From the NCBI RefSeq assembly GCF_900115245.1, contig NZ_FOVT01000027.1, positions 1 to 45,951 on the forward strand: a stretch of DNA of 45,951 nucleotides, read 5' to 3'. Under the pieces are notes generated by a model, which was given only the letters and a program-made list of their open reading frames with translations, was not told where the DNA came from and searched no databases. Below are positions 24,387 to 32,445 of the stretch, piece after piece (position 1 is the stretch's first letter; every line of letters begins with the position of its first letter). This DNA is from Mesorhizobium sp. NFR06. Lineage in GTDB: Bacteria; Pseudomonadota; Alphaproteobacteria; Rhizobiales; Rhizobiaceae. Both the position numbers and the translations under genes were made by a program.

Positions 24387-25091
24387 ATGCGTCACCAGCA
24401 TGCCATCATCCATCACCGCGGGCTCGACTTCTGGTCGGCGCGTGCGGCGGTTGTCGTCATCATCTGCCTGCAGCTTCTGGTCATCAACAACCTGTCCTTC
24501 GGTCCGCGCTGGCTGGCCCCGACGGCCGAGGCGGCGTTGCTGGCGCCGTTGTCGATCGCGACGGCCTGGACACAAATGGCGACCCGAACGGCAGTCGATC
24601 ACGAACATTGGTACACGATCGGCCAATTGCGCCTCTACATCCGCCGCACGGCACTGGTGATGACCGGCGTCATCAGCGTCATGAATTGCGGATCGCTGGT
24701 GTTGCTGGTGCGGGCGCTGCTCGAGGGGCATGCCGGGGCCGGCACGACGCTTCTCGTCGACGCGCTCAACATCTGGGTCACTAATGTGATCGTCTTCGCG
24801 CTATGGTTCTGGAGCACCGACCGGGGCGGTCCGCCGACCTGTGGCCTGGTCAAGCGCGCGCATGCCGACTTCCTGTTTCCGCAAATGACGTTGCCCGATC
24901 GCGAGATACAAGGCTGGCTGCCGGGCTTCGTCGACTATTTTTTCCTGGCTTTCACGAACGCCACGGCGTTCTCGCCGACCGACACCTTGCCGCTCACCCA
25001 GCGCGCGAAGCTCTTGATGATGGCCGAGGCGATGATCTCGCTCCTGACGATCGCGCTGGTGGCGGCGCGTGCCGTGAACATCCTGGCCTAA
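24387..25091 (+). CDS. Channel-like membrane protein without a potassium filter
   Basis: A 234-residue protein with about five membrane segments (near 20-40, 50-65, 90-112, 122-145 and 205-232) that I cannot assign to a named family. The last 55 residues imitate a two-TM ion channel pore: VDYFFLAFTNATAFSPTDTL, then LTQRAKLLMMAEAMISLLTIA and LVAARAVNIL. In potassium channels the first piece would hold T-V-G-Y-G-D; here it reads NATAFSPTD, so the filter glycines are gone. This resembles DUF1345-type or related small channels by layout. The ATG at 24387 has AGGTG 7 nt upstream. It is divergent from the glycosyltransferase gene. Confidence 0.7.
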   Translation: MRHQHAIIHHRGLDFWSARAAVVVIICLQLLVINNLSFGPRWLAPTAEAALLAPLSIATAWTQMATRTAVDHEHWYTIGQLRLYIRRTALVMTGVISVMNCGSLVLLVRALLEGHAGAGTTLLVDALNIWVTNVIVFALWFWSTDRGGPPTCGLVKRAHADFLFPQMTLPDREIQGWLPGFVDYFFLAFTNATAFSPTDTLPLTQRAKLLMMAEAMISLLTIALVAARAVNILA

Positions 25092-25145
25092 GCTGCGTCG
25101 ATATTCAGGTGAGGCCGCCCCGACCTCTCAACACAGCTTCCGAGT

Positions 25146-25913
25146 TCAGTGACCGCGCTCCCAGCGCATGGCGGCCAGTCGCGGATCGGCAAAGGCAGTG
25201 CGTGAGAATTCGAGGCGTTTTTCCGGAAATTCGCAGATCGCCTGGATGCCGAACGAGCCGATGCGGATGCGCCAGGTCTGCGGCTCCAGCGGCTTTGCCC
25301 TGGTAAAGCCCTTGCATGTCAACAGGGCGATGTTGGCGCCCTTCGGATCGCGCACCGAGCGATAACGGATCGCCTGCAGCTCAGCCTCGCGGGCGACATC
25401 GGCGATCGCCTGGCAGGCGGTGTAGTCGGTGGCGTGCGTCCAGGCTTTTTCATCGCGGCCGATCGGCGGCCGCGTCAAGTCGATGGCGCTGTTGCATTTG
25501 ATCGCGGCGGCGAAGGCAGTGTATTCCGCCGCATCGTTCGGCCATTGCGTCGCCGGCGATTCCGCGAAGAACAGCAGGCGGTAGAAGGCCATTTCCGCCA
25601 CCGCCGTCAGCACCGTCTCGGCGGCATAGTAGACGCCTTTCGTCTTGCCCGCGCGACGGAAGCGCGAGCCGTGCGGATAGACGGAGCCGTAGCGAAAGGG
25701 CGTTGCCAAAAGATAATGGAGATGGCGGCATTCCAGCGGGATCTGCGGCTTGGTGTCCTCGATGAGGTCCTCCAGCAGCGCCTGTTCGTCGAGCGTGTCG
25801 ACGAGCTTGAGGGTCGAAACGCGATGTTGCGCCTCGACCATGCGCCAGTATTTGCCTTCGAGCCTGACGGCCTCAGACGAGAGCGCGCCGGGAGTCCAGG
25901 TAGGCAATGACAT
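25146..25913 (-). CDS. RES-domain toxin (NAD+-consuming family)
   Basis: A 255-residue RES-family protein (Arg-Glu-Ser), the toxin of Xre-RES modules; characterised members attack NAD+ (phosphorolysis or hydrolysis) or ADP-ribosylate targets. Visible marks are YWRMVEAQHRVSTLKLVDT near the start, PFRYGSVYPHGSRFRRAGK, GVYYAAETVLTAVAEMAFYR with the likely catalytic Glu, and a conserved SDPKGANIAL-like RSVRDPKGANIALL segment. I use ATG 25911-25913, which overlaps the antitoxin's 3' end; a TTG at 25928 in the same frame is an alternative. Overlap implies coupled translation from the antitoxin gene. Which NAD+ chemistry applies is not visible. Confidence 0.88.
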   Translation of the reverse strand: MSLPTWTPGALSSEAVRLEGKYWRMVEAQHRVSTLKLVDTLDEQALLEDLIEDTKPQIPLECRHLHYLLATPFRYGSVYPHGSRFRRAGKTKGVYYAAETVLTAVAEMAFYRLLFFAESPATQWPNDAAEYTAFAAAIKCNSAIDLTRPPIGRDEKAWTHATDYTACQAIADVAREAELQAIRYRSVRDPKGANIALLTCKGFTRAKPLEPQTWRIRIGSFGIQAICEFPEKRLEFSRTAFADPRLAAMRWERGH

Positions 25914-26250
25914 CGACAAGTCCGGCAATCGTCAGGATTTTTTCGAGCGGCGTGCCGTCGAGCGTGGTGTTGGGGTTCTTCAGCCACGCCCTGGCAACGG
26001 TCGCGTCGCCGCCGACGATGGCGTCGAGCGAGCGGAACAGACGAACGAACAGCACCGCCAGCTCGAACGGCTTGGTGCCGCGTTCGAGCAGGAATTGTTG
26101 CTTGCGCATGCGCGAGACCGTTGCTTCCGACACGCCGATGACCAGGGCGAGTGTCCTGGCGGTGATGTCGAGCAGGTCGGCCGCGCGCAGCGTGGCCTTG
26201 GTGATGACGGCATTCTCGGCCGCGGTCGCGGCCGCGACTGGACGTGGCAT
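25873..26250 (-). CDS. Xre/MbcA/ParS-type antitoxin
   Basis: A 125-residue antitoxin paired with the RES toxin. The N-terminal half is a helix-turn-helix (ITARTLALVIGVSEATVSRMRK) and the C-terminal half is the ParS/MbcA toxin-binding domain (FELAVLFVRLFRSLDAIVGGD, then ARAWLKNPNTTLDGTPLEKI with the typical GLVDVIAYLDSRR end). I take ATG 26250 (MPRPV) with AAAGGTG 7 nt upstream; ATG 26265 is possible. Its last 41 nt overlap the toxin reading frame. A palindrome 19-38 nt upstream probably serves for autoregulation, as known for such antitoxins. Confidence 0.9.
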   Translation of the reverse strand: MPRPVAAATAAENAVITKATLRAADLLDITARTLALVIGVSEATVSRMRKQQFLLERGTKPFELAVLFVRLFRSLDAIVGGDATVARAWLKNPNTTLDGTPLEKILTIAGLVDVIAYLDSRRALV

Positions 26251-26268
26251 GAGCGCACCTTTCATTTC

Positions 26269-26288
26269 TGTGGAAAATATAGTCCACA
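26269..26288. promoter_or_regulatory. Palindromic operator candidate of the toxin-antitoxin genes
   Basis: TGTGGA at 26269-26274 and TCCACA at 26283-26288 form a perfect 6-bp inverted repeat with an AT-rich 8-nt spacer (AAATATAG), directly upstream of the antitoxin start in the 63-nt gap to the diguanylate cyclase gene. Xre-RES modules are normally repressed by the antitoxin binding such a palindrome across the promoter; binding here is inferred. Confidence 0.55.
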
Positions 26289-26313
26289 AAAATTCGTCTG
26301 GAAAGGGACCGAT

Positions 26314-27384
26314 TCAGTCTTTCTTGTAAAGCAGCCAGCCCTTGCCGGGGCGGCCTGCCATCGCTGAATGCTTGGTCACCCGGTTACGACCGCCGAGCTT
26401 GGAGCGATAAAGCGCCCGGTCCGCCTTGGTATAGAGATCTTCGGGGCTCTCAGCCTCCGAGGCCATGCAGATGCCCAAGGATACGGTAACGGTGCCGTAG
26501 TTCATGCCGGTCTGGCTGCTGGTAAATGGGGTCTGCTCGATCAGCGCGCGGATGCGCTCGGCGATTTCGCATGTCGCTTCCTCGCTGGCGCCCTCGACGA
26601 TAAACGCAAATTCCTCGCCGCCGGTGCGCGCGACGAACATGTCGGCACGAACGCTGGATTGGAAGATCTCGGCGATGATCTGCAGGATCCTGTCGCCGAC
26701 CGGGTGCCCGTAGCGATCGTTTATATCCTTGAAATGATCGATATCGGCAAGGATCAAGGCATTGAACAGGATGCCGCGATTGCTGTTGTAGATCCGGGTG
26801 ATCTCCTTGTCGAAAGCGCGGCGGTTCCACAGCTGCGTGAGCGGGTCCGTGTCGGCAAGCCGCTTGTATTCCTCGAGCTTCGACTTGACGCTTTCAAGCT
26901 CGGCCGTCTTTTCGCTGAGCGTGCTGGCGACCTGGCGGCCGTGATCGATCGTTGAGCTGGTGGCGGCCGACATCGCGCCGGCGATCTTGTGCAGGAGCTC
27001 CTGCGAGAGCAGGCTGCGATTGCTCAATCCACTCGATGTCTCGTCGAGAATGCGGCCGTATTTCTCGATATGCGTGTGTTCGTTGCGCAGCAGCGCGGCG
27101 ATTTCCTCGAGTTCCCTGGCGATCAAATCCCGCGCATGTTCGACAATGGCGGGACCGTGATGCTGCGGGAAGAAGGTGCGTCCGATGCGATCGAGGTCCT
27201 CCTGCGTCGGGCGGCTGCTCAACGAGACGACGGCAAGGCCGAGTTCGTGATTGCTGCCGCTGAGCGCTTCGTAGAAGATCTCGTAGTTGCGCGGCAGGCC
27301 AAGCACGCCGAGCTGTCGCATCGTCGCCACGACTGTGCTGGCGATGTCGGTATTCCTGTCGGTAGGGTTGGCTGCCGGTTGCAT
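26314..27384 (-). CDS. GGDEF diguanylate cyclase
   Basis: A 356-residue soluble diguanylate cyclase that should make c-di-GMP from two GTP. The C-terminal GGDEF domain (about 175-340) carries DPLTQLWNRRAFD, ILADIDHFKDINDRYGH and the active-site variant GGEEF at 255-259. The RxxD inhibitory site expected nine residues before it is not present in register (RADM). The N-terminal 160 residues are helical with no membrane segment and no sensor domain I recognise; a coiled coil (about 150-175, LSEKTAELESVKSKLEEYKR) links the two. ATG 27384 has GGGACAG upstream. It stands between the toxin-antitoxin genes and a 320-nt gap. Confidence 0.92.
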   Translation of the reverse strand: MQPAANPTDRNTDIASTVVATMRQLGVLGLPRNYEIFYEALSGSNHELGLAVVSLSSRPTQEDLDRIGRTFFPQHHGPAIVEHARDLIARELEEIAALLRNEHTHIEKYGRILDETSSGLSNRSLLSQELLHKIAGAMSAATSSTIDHGRQVASTLSEKTAELESVKSKLEEYKRLADTDPLTQLWNRRAFDKEITRIYNSNRGILFNALILADIDHFKDINDRYGHPVGDRILQIIAEIFQSSVRADMFVARTGGEEFAFIVEGASEEATCEIAERIRALIEQTPFTSSQTGMNYGTVTVSLGICMASEAESPEDLYTKADRALYRSKLGGRNRVTKHSAMAGRPGKGWLLYKKD

Positions 27385-27704
27385 GTCTGTTCACTGTCCC
27401 TTCAGTGCGACCGGAGACCTGCCACCGCCGGGAGTCGCTCATACGGGGATTCGAACCGGAATGCGATTGCGCCGGTGCGTCCCCTATCACGACCATCGCT
27501 TGTGGAAACCATAAATGCGTTATCGCTAAAGTTTCCTTAATGGCCTGCATTTCCTCAATGTTTTTGCTACCCCAGGATGCAAGGCCGTGCAGGCGCGGCC
27601 TTTGAAACACGTCGCTCCGGTGTCGCATTTGCCTGTGCCCAGCCACCCCAAAACTGAAATGCTATCCGTCAACAATCGGGCGAATGATGCCGAAGGAGGC
27701 CGGA
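27385..27704. other. 320-nt divergent intergenic region
   Basis: It separates the cyclase gene (minus) from the GFA gene (plus) and must hold promoters for both. I see no gene, no clear hairpin and no convincing -35/-10 pair. The T-loop-like GGATTCGAACC near 27446 has no matching tRNA stems. Confidence 0.4.
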
Positions 27705-28124
27705 ATGGATGACAACCACAGCGGATCGTGCCTGTGCGGGGCGGTGCGTTTCAGGACGAGCGGCTCGTTGCGCGGCGTCGTCTATTGCCATTGCTCGCAG
27801 TGCCGCAAGCAGAGTGGACATTTCTACGCAGCGACCAACGTTTCAGATGCCGATATCGCAATCTTCGGCACGGAAAACCTCACCTGGTACGAGGCCTCCG
27901 CCTTTGCCAGGCGCGGGTTTTGCAAGACGTGCGGCTCGCTGCTGTTCTGGAAGCCATCGGACGATGCTTATGTATCGGTTCTGGCGGGATCGTTCGATGA
28001 ACCAACGAGCCTCCAGGGTCGGTGCCATATCTTCGCCGGCGACAAGGGCGATTACTATTCGATCGAGGACGGGCTGCCGCAGTTCGAAAAATCGACTCCG
28101 TCAATAAAGGTCGCGGACGGATGA
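27705..28124 (+). CDS. GFA-family zinc protein (glutathione-dependent formaldehyde-activating type)
   Basis: A 139-residue CENP-V/GFA domain protein. Cysteines fall in the zinc-binding pattern of the family: C9/C11 (SCLCGAV), C28/C30/C33 (YCHCSQCRK) and C73/C76 (FCKTCGS). Gfa itself speeds formation of S-hydroxymethylglutathione from formaldehyde, but most relatives are uncharacterised, so the substrate is open. I prefer ATG 27705, preceded by AGGAGG at a 5-nt spacing, over ATG 27684. dgkA follows on the same strand. Confidence 0.87.
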   Translation: MDDNHSGSCLCGAVRFRTSGSLRGVVYCHCSQCRKQSGHFYAATNVSDADIAIFGTENLTWYEASAFARRGFCKTCGSLLFWKPSDDAYVSVLAGSFDEPTSLQGRCHIFAGDKGDYYSIEDGLPQFEKSTPSIKVADG

Positions 28125-28202
28125 ATTTTGAAACGGCTGCCTTATTCCCTTGGTCCCGTCATTGCGATATCCCCTGCCGGTGACTCGCAAAGGGGCATGG
28201 GC

Positions 28203-28562
28203 ATGCAGCGACTGATCGATGCCTTCATCAATTCAGTTCGGGCCTTCCGCAAGCTGGCCGCGCACGAAAAGGCATTCCAGCAGGAACTGCTGTTGCTCGC
28301 TCTCGCCCTGCCGGCCGGTTGGTTCATTTCGGTCTCCTGGCGCGGCTATGCGCTGCTGATCGGCGCGGTGCTGCTGTTGATCATGGTCGAAGTGCTCAAC
28401 ACCGGCATTGAGGCGGCCTGCGACGCGATCTCGCGCGAATTCCACATCGACATCCAACTCGCCAAGGACTGCGGTTCGCTGGCGGTGCTGATTTCGATCG
28501 TGATCGCCGGCGGCGTCTGGGGCATCGCCATCATCGAGCGCCTTATCGGCGCGCCGATCTGA
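28203..28562 (+). CDS. dgkA: Diacylglycerol kinase
   Basis: A 119-residue inner-membrane enzyme that phosphorylates diacylglycerol to phosphatidic acid, recycling lipid left by periplasmic glucan and lipopolysaccharide modification. It has three membrane helices and the family signature EVLNTGIEAACD at 63-74, followed by the amphipathic segment with AKDCGSLAVL. I choose ATG 28203, which has AAAGGGG 7 nt upstream; ATG 28197 sits too close to that site. A TTG-started extension to 28128 would be unlike the family. It follows the GFA gene by 78 nt and converges with the dedA gene. Confidence 0.93.
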   Translation: MQRLIDAFINSVRAFRKLAAHEKAFQQELLLLALALPAGWFISVSWRGYALLIGAVLLLIMVEVLNTGIEAACDAISREFHIDIQLAKDCGSLAVLISIVIAGGVWGIAIIERLIGAPI

Positions 28563-28584
28563 TGCTTGCCGATCGCTCCGGCGA

Positions 28585-29184
28585 TCAGGATCCTGCCCGG
28601 TCTTCCCTGGCGCGTTCGCGTCGGGCAAAGTGGTGGCCGACCAGCCAAGCAATGATTGCGACGCCGACGCCGACGGCAAGCGCAATGAGCAGGCGTTCAT
28701 GCCGCTCGAACGCCTGGCCCACCATCTCCTCCGCGCCTAGGCCGAAGACGTAGCCGATGCCGCTGAACACGGTCGCCCAGACCGCGGATGAGATGGCGTT
28801 GAGGATGACGAAGCGCGGCACAGGCACGGTCGACAAGCCGGCGGCGATACCGCCGACCAGCCGCATGCCGTAGATGTAGCGATTGGTCAGCACGAAAATG
28901 TTGGGATGGGTGTTGAGTAGGCGATAGGCGCGGCTGAAGCCGGGCCGCCTGCGCAGCCTTTTCACGTAAGGATGATCGGCGAAGCTGCGGCCGAGGGTGA
29001 AGAAGAACGTTTCGCCGGCGAAGGCGCCGAGAAAGGCGGCGATGAAAGTCTGCCAGAGCACGAAGACATGCTGATGAGCGAAGAAGCCGCCGAGGATCGC
29101 GGCGCTCTCGCCTTCGGCCACACAGCCGAGGAAGACCGCGATCAGCCCGTATTGCTCGATCAGGCGATGGATGGTCTCAGTCAT
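28585..29184 (-). CDS. DedA-family membrane protein
   Basis: A 199-residue DedA/SNARE-associated (VTT) family protein with four to five membrane segments. Family marks are the acidic re-entrant region CVAEGESAAILGGFFAH, GAFAGETFFFTLGR and the basic motif TNRYIYGMRLVGGIAAG-like region, where members keep an Arg-rich loop near the second re-entrant. DedA proteins act as lipid scramblases or undecaprenyl-phosphate/phospholipid flippases dependent on proton motive force. The ATG overlaps the stop of the DUF1003 gene by four bases (ATGA), so the pair is translationally coupled. Confidence 0.9.
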   Translation of the reverse strand: MTETIHRLIEQYGLIAVFLGCVAEGESAAILGGFFAHQHVFVLWQTFIAAFLGAFAGETFFFTLGRSFADHPYVKRLRRRPGFSRAYRLLNTHPNIFVLTNRYIYGMRLVGGIAAGLSTVPVPRFVILNAISSAVWATVFSGIGYVFGLGAEEMVGQAFERHERLLIALAVGVGVAIIAWLVGHHFARRERAREDRAGS

Positions 29185-29744
29185 TTTGTTGCGGGCCGCG
29201 CCGAGAGTTTTTCGTCGATGCGCCTGATCTGCTCGGCCATGCGCAGGATTTCGTCACGCATGCCGATGATCTCGCTGTGACGCAGTTCGTCGAGCTTTTC
29301 ATGCAGGGCCATGATTTCGATCTCGGCCTTCAGATTGACCTCATAGTCATGCGCCGCGTCGATGCGGTCGCGTTCGGTCTGGCGGTTCTGCGACATCATG
29401 ATTATCGGCGCCTGCAAGGCAGCGACCATCGAGAGCACGAGATTGAGGAAGATGAAGGGGTAGGGATCGAACGCGTCGCGCGACAATAGCCAGGCATTGG
29501 CCGAGGTCCAGAGCACCAGAAACGCGATGAAGCCGAGGATGAAAGACCATGAGCCGCCGATCCTGGCGATCGAATCGGCGATGCGGTCGCCGAAAGTCTG
29601 GTGAAAGGCGACGGCCTTGTTGGTGTCGCGCGTGATGGTGGTGCGCTCAAGCGTCGATTGAAGCACGCGGCTCTCGAGCGGACCGAAACCCTCCGGCTTG
29701 CGCTTGAGCAAACGGTTCGCCACATCTTCGACGATCTTGTTCAT
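29181..29744 (-). CDS. DUF1003 membrane protein
   Basis: A 187-residue protein with the DUF1003 core: DRIADSIARIGGSWSFILGF, two membrane helices (about 60-80 and 90-112) split by WTSANAWLLSRDAFDPYPFIFLN (conserved D-PYPFI), then QAPIIMMSQNRQ. The last 60 residues are a strongly heptad-like helix likely to form a coiled coil. I use ATG 29744 (MNKIVED), which has AAGGAGAGG upstream; an open frame extends to 29870 without support. Its function is unknown. The stop overlaps the dedA start, so the two likely work in one membrane process. Confidence 0.9.
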   Translation of the reverse strand: MNKIVEDVANRLLKRKPEGFGPLESRVLQSTLERTTITRDTNKAVAFHQTFGDRIADSIARIGGSWSFILGFIAFLVLWTSANAWLLSRDAFDPYPFIFLNLVLSMVAALQAPIIMMSQNRQTERDRIDAAHDYEVNLKAEIEIMALHEKLDELRHSEIIGMRDEILRMAEQIRRIDEKLSARPATK

Positions 29745-29833
29745 GGTCCTCTCCTTCGGCAGAGCGTCATAGACGTAGAGGCTGCCGGGCAGAACGTGAA
29801 GTGATAGATTGCCGCTGACAGGCGAGGACAACG

Positions 29834-30547
29834 ATGCTCGATTTCCAGAAAATCCATGCGCGGGCGGCAAAGCGCAAGGGCGGAGAGGCCGCGCTGGCTC
29901 CGCTGCTTGGCCCCGCGCCGGACAATATGGCGGTAGCGAAAATTCCCGACGATCGCATTCTCTCCACCATGGCCGAACGCATTTTCGCCGCCGGCTTCGT
30001 GTGGCGCGTCATCGAACAAAAATGGCCGGGTTTCGAGGAAGCATTCCTCGGCTTCGAGCCAAAGCGGCTTTTGTTTCAGCCGGACGATTTCTGGCACGAG
30101 CTGGCGTCCGACAGCCGCATCGTGCGCAATCCGCAGAAGATCAAATCGGTCCGCGACAACGCAGCCTTCGTCGATCGCGTCTCGAAAGAACATGGCAGCT
30201 TCGGCAAATTCATTGCCGGCTGGCCGGCGGACGATCAGGTTGGCCTGACCGCCTATCTCGCCAAGCATGGCAGCCGGCTGGGCGGCAACACCGGTCAGTA
30301 TTTCCTGCGCTGGCTCGAATGGGACACGTTTGTCGTCTCCACCGACATGGCGGCGGCACTGCGCGATGCCGGCCTCGATATCGCCGAGAACCCGACCTCG
30401 AAACGGGATCTCGACAAGATCCAGGCGCAGATCAACCAATGGTCGGCCGAGACCGGCCTGCCGCGCCGCCACATCTCGCGCATCCTGGCCATGTCGATCG
30501 GCGAGAACCGGTCGGTGGAGGCGCTGCGCGAGTATATGGCCGACTAA
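29834..30547 (+). CDS. DNA-3-methyladenine glycosylase I-like protein
   Basis: A 237-residue member of the Tag-like (COG2818/adenine glycosylase) helix-hairpin-helix superfamily that removes alkylated adenine from DNA. It contains the family region RIFAAGFVWRVIEQKWPGFEEAFLGFEP, DRIVRNPQKIKSVRDNA-like IVRNPQKIKSVRDNAAF and the later GNTGQYFLRWLEWDTFVVS with a conserved D in VSTDMAAALRDAGLD. It lacks the classical Tag zinc ligands at the N-terminus and has a longer C-terminus, so it is a relative rather than a typical Tag. It is divergent from the DUF1003-dedA pair. Confidence 0.75.
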   Translation: MLDFQKIHARAAKRKGGEAALAPLLGPAPDNMAVAKIPDDRILSTMAERIFAAGFVWRVIEQKWPGFEEAFLGFEPKRLLFQPDDFWHELASDSRIVRNPQKIKSVRDNAAFVDRVSKEHGSFGKFIAGWPADDQVGLTAYLAKHGSRLGGNTGQYFLRWLEWDTFVVSTDMAAALRDAGLDIAENPTSKRDLDKIQAQINQWSAETGLPRRHISRILAMSIGENRSVEALREYMAD

Positions 30548-30548
30548 A

Positions 30549-30650
30549 GGCGCCTCGCGCTGAAACGGATCCGGCCGACGCGCTTTTAACTTCTTGTTTG
30601 ATGCATGCCGTTGTCACAGAACCGCTGCACACTTCTGGGCGACATGCATT
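30549..30650 (+). repeat. Dispersed palindromic intergenic repeat, copy 2
   Basis: Right after the glycosylase stop: a GC hairpin-like part (GCGCCTCGCGC near 30550, GCGCG near 30580), an AT part, then ATGCATG at 30601-30607 pairing with CATGCAT at 30643-30649, with CAGA (30617) and TCTG (30634) pairing inside. It shares 11 exact bases and module order with the reversed copy at 761-841. It may also act as a terminator for the glycosylase gene. Confidence 0.65.
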
Positions 30651-30748
30651 GGACCTGATCGCATTCATGCCCGGCTCGGACCGGTAGGCTCGGATTGGTA
30701 TAAGCGATCGGCATTGCCCGGCGATTTCAGCCACGCTAAATCCGTTCC

Positions 30749-32428
30749 ATGACCAAGACCGCCCCCGATATCCTGCGCATCGCCGTCGCCCAGCTCAATC
30801 CGACTGTCGGCGACGTCGCCGGCAATCTGGCAAAAGCGCGCGAGGCGAGGGCGGACGCGGCGCGCCAGGGCGCCGATCTGGTGCTCTATACGGAGCTCTT
30901 CCTCCCTGGCTATCCGCCGGAGGACCTGGTGCTGAAGCCTTCCTTCCTGAAGGCTTGCGAAAAGGCAGCCGAGGATTTCGCGAAGGACACGGCCGATGGC
31001 GGACCCGGCGTCATCATCGGCACGCCGCTGAAGCGCAAGTCCGGCACACACAACTCCATCGTCTTCGCCGATGACGGCAAGATCATCGCCGAACGCTATA
31101 AGCTCGATCTGCCGAACTATGGCGAGTTCGACGAGAAACGCGTCTTCCAGGCCGGGCCGGAATTGCAGGGTCCGGTCAATTTCCGCGGCGTGCGTATCGG
31201 CATTCCCATCTGCGAGGACATCTGGGGCGACGTTGCCGTCTGCGAAACGCTGGCCGAAAGCGGCGCCGAAATCCTGCTGGTGCCGAACGGCTCGCCCTAT
31301 TACCGCGCCAAGATCGACGTCCGCCATCAGGTGGTCATCCGGCAGGTCATCGAAACCGGCTTGCCGATGATCTACGCCAACCAGCTCGGCGGCCAGGACG
31401 AGCTGATCTTCGACGGCGCTTCGTTCGCCATCGGGGCCGATAAGACACTTGCCTTCCAGATGAGCCAGTTCGAGGACGCGGTCGACGTCACCACCTGGAA
31501 AAGAAAGGGAGAGACCTGGATCTGCTCGGAAGGGCCGATGTCGAAGATCCCCGAGCGCGAAGAGGCCGATTATCGGGCCTGCATGCTGGGCCTGCGCGAC
31601 TACGTCAACAAGAACGGCTTCAAGAACGTGGTGCTCGGCCTTTCCGGCGGCATCGATTCGGCGATCTGCGCGGCGCTCGCCGTCGACGCGCTGGGCGAGG
31701 AGCGGCTGCGCACCGTCATGATGCCCTATCGGTATACGTCGAAGGATTCGCTCAAGGATGCCGAGGACTGCGCCCGGGCGCTCGGCTGCCGCTACGACAT
31801 CGTGCCGATCTCCGAGCCGGTCGAAGGCTTCAAGCACGCGCTGACCCAACTCTTCGAAGGCACCCAGGAAGGCATCACCGAGGAAAACCTGCAAAGCCGC
31901 GCGCGCGGCACCATCCTGATGGCTATCTCGAACAAGTTCGGCTCGATGGTGGTCACCACCGGCAACAAGAGCGAGATGTCGGTGGGCTACGCCACGCTTT
32001 ACGGTGACATGAACGGCGGCTTCAATCCGATCAAGGACCTCTATAAGATGCAGGTCTATGCGCTGTCGCGCTGGCGCAACATGCATGTGCCGCCGGGCGC
32101 GCTCGGACCCGCCGGCGAGGTCATCCCGAACAACATCATCGACAAGGCTCCGTCGGCGGAGCTGCGCGAGAACCAGACCGACCAGGATTCGCTGCCGCCC
32201 TATCCGGTGCTGGACGACATCCTTGAGTGCCTGGTCGAGAATGAGATGAGCGTCGACGACATCGTCGCGCGCGGCCACGACCGCGCCATGGTCACACGCG
32301 TCGAACACCTGCTCTACATCGCCGAATACAAGCGCAGGCAGGCCGCGCCAGGCGTGAAGATCACAAGGAAGAATTTCGGCCGAGACCGCCGCTATCCGAT
32401 CACCAACCGTTTCCGGGACGGCGGCTAG
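30749..32428 (+). CDS. nadE: Glutamine-dependent NAD+ synthetase
   Basis: A 559-residue two-domain enzyme that amidates deamido-NAD+ to NAD+ with ATP and glutamine. The N-terminal nitrilase-fold glutaminase shows the catalytic triad E49 (YTELFLPGY), K118 (RYKLDLPN) and C155 (IPICEDIW). The synthetase domain begins with the P-loop SGGIDS at about 299-304 and ends in a basic helix with a PITNRFRDGG C-terminus. Length fits the alphaproteobacterial type. It is preceded by a dispersed repeat and followed 17 nt later by a GNAT gene, probably in one transcript. Confidence 0.96.
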   Translation: MTKTAPDILRIAVAQLNPTVGDVAGNLAKAREARADAARQGADLVLYTELFLPGYPPEDLVLKPSFLKACEKAAEDFAKDTADGGPGVIIGTPLKRKSGTHNSIVFADDGKIIAERYKLDLPNYGEFDEKRVFQAGPELQGPVNFRGVRIGIPICEDIWGDVAVCETLAESGAEILLVPNGSPYYRAKIDVRHQVVIRQVIETGLPMIYANQLGGQDELIFDGASFAIGADKTLAFQMSQFEDAVDVTTWKRKGETWICSEGPMSKIPEREEADYRACMLGLRDYVNKNGFKNVVLGLSGGIDSAICAALAVDALGEERLRTVMMPYRYTSKDSLKDAEDCARALGCRYDIVPISEPVEGFKHALTQLFEGTQEGITEENLQSRARGTILMAISNKFGSMVVTTGNKSEMSVGYATLYGDMNGGFNPIKDLYKMQVYALSRWRNMHVPPGALGPAGEVIPNNIIDKAPSAELRENQTDQDSLPPYPVLDDILECLVENEMSVDDIVARGHDRAMVTRVEHLLYIAEYKRRQAAPGVKITRKNFGRDRRYPITNRFRDGG

Positions 32429-32445
32429 TCCGGCAGGGCGGGGGC

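Noticed and set aside
27440..27462. tRNA-like T-loop (GGATTCGAACC)
   Set aside because: The flanking bases do not form a T stem, and no anticodon or acceptor stem is present on either strand.
30665..32308. 547-codon open frame on the minus strand opposite nadE
   Set aside because: It is a shadow created by the high G/C third positions of nadE, rich in His, Arg and Asp, with no family motif; nadE's catalytic residues are all in place.
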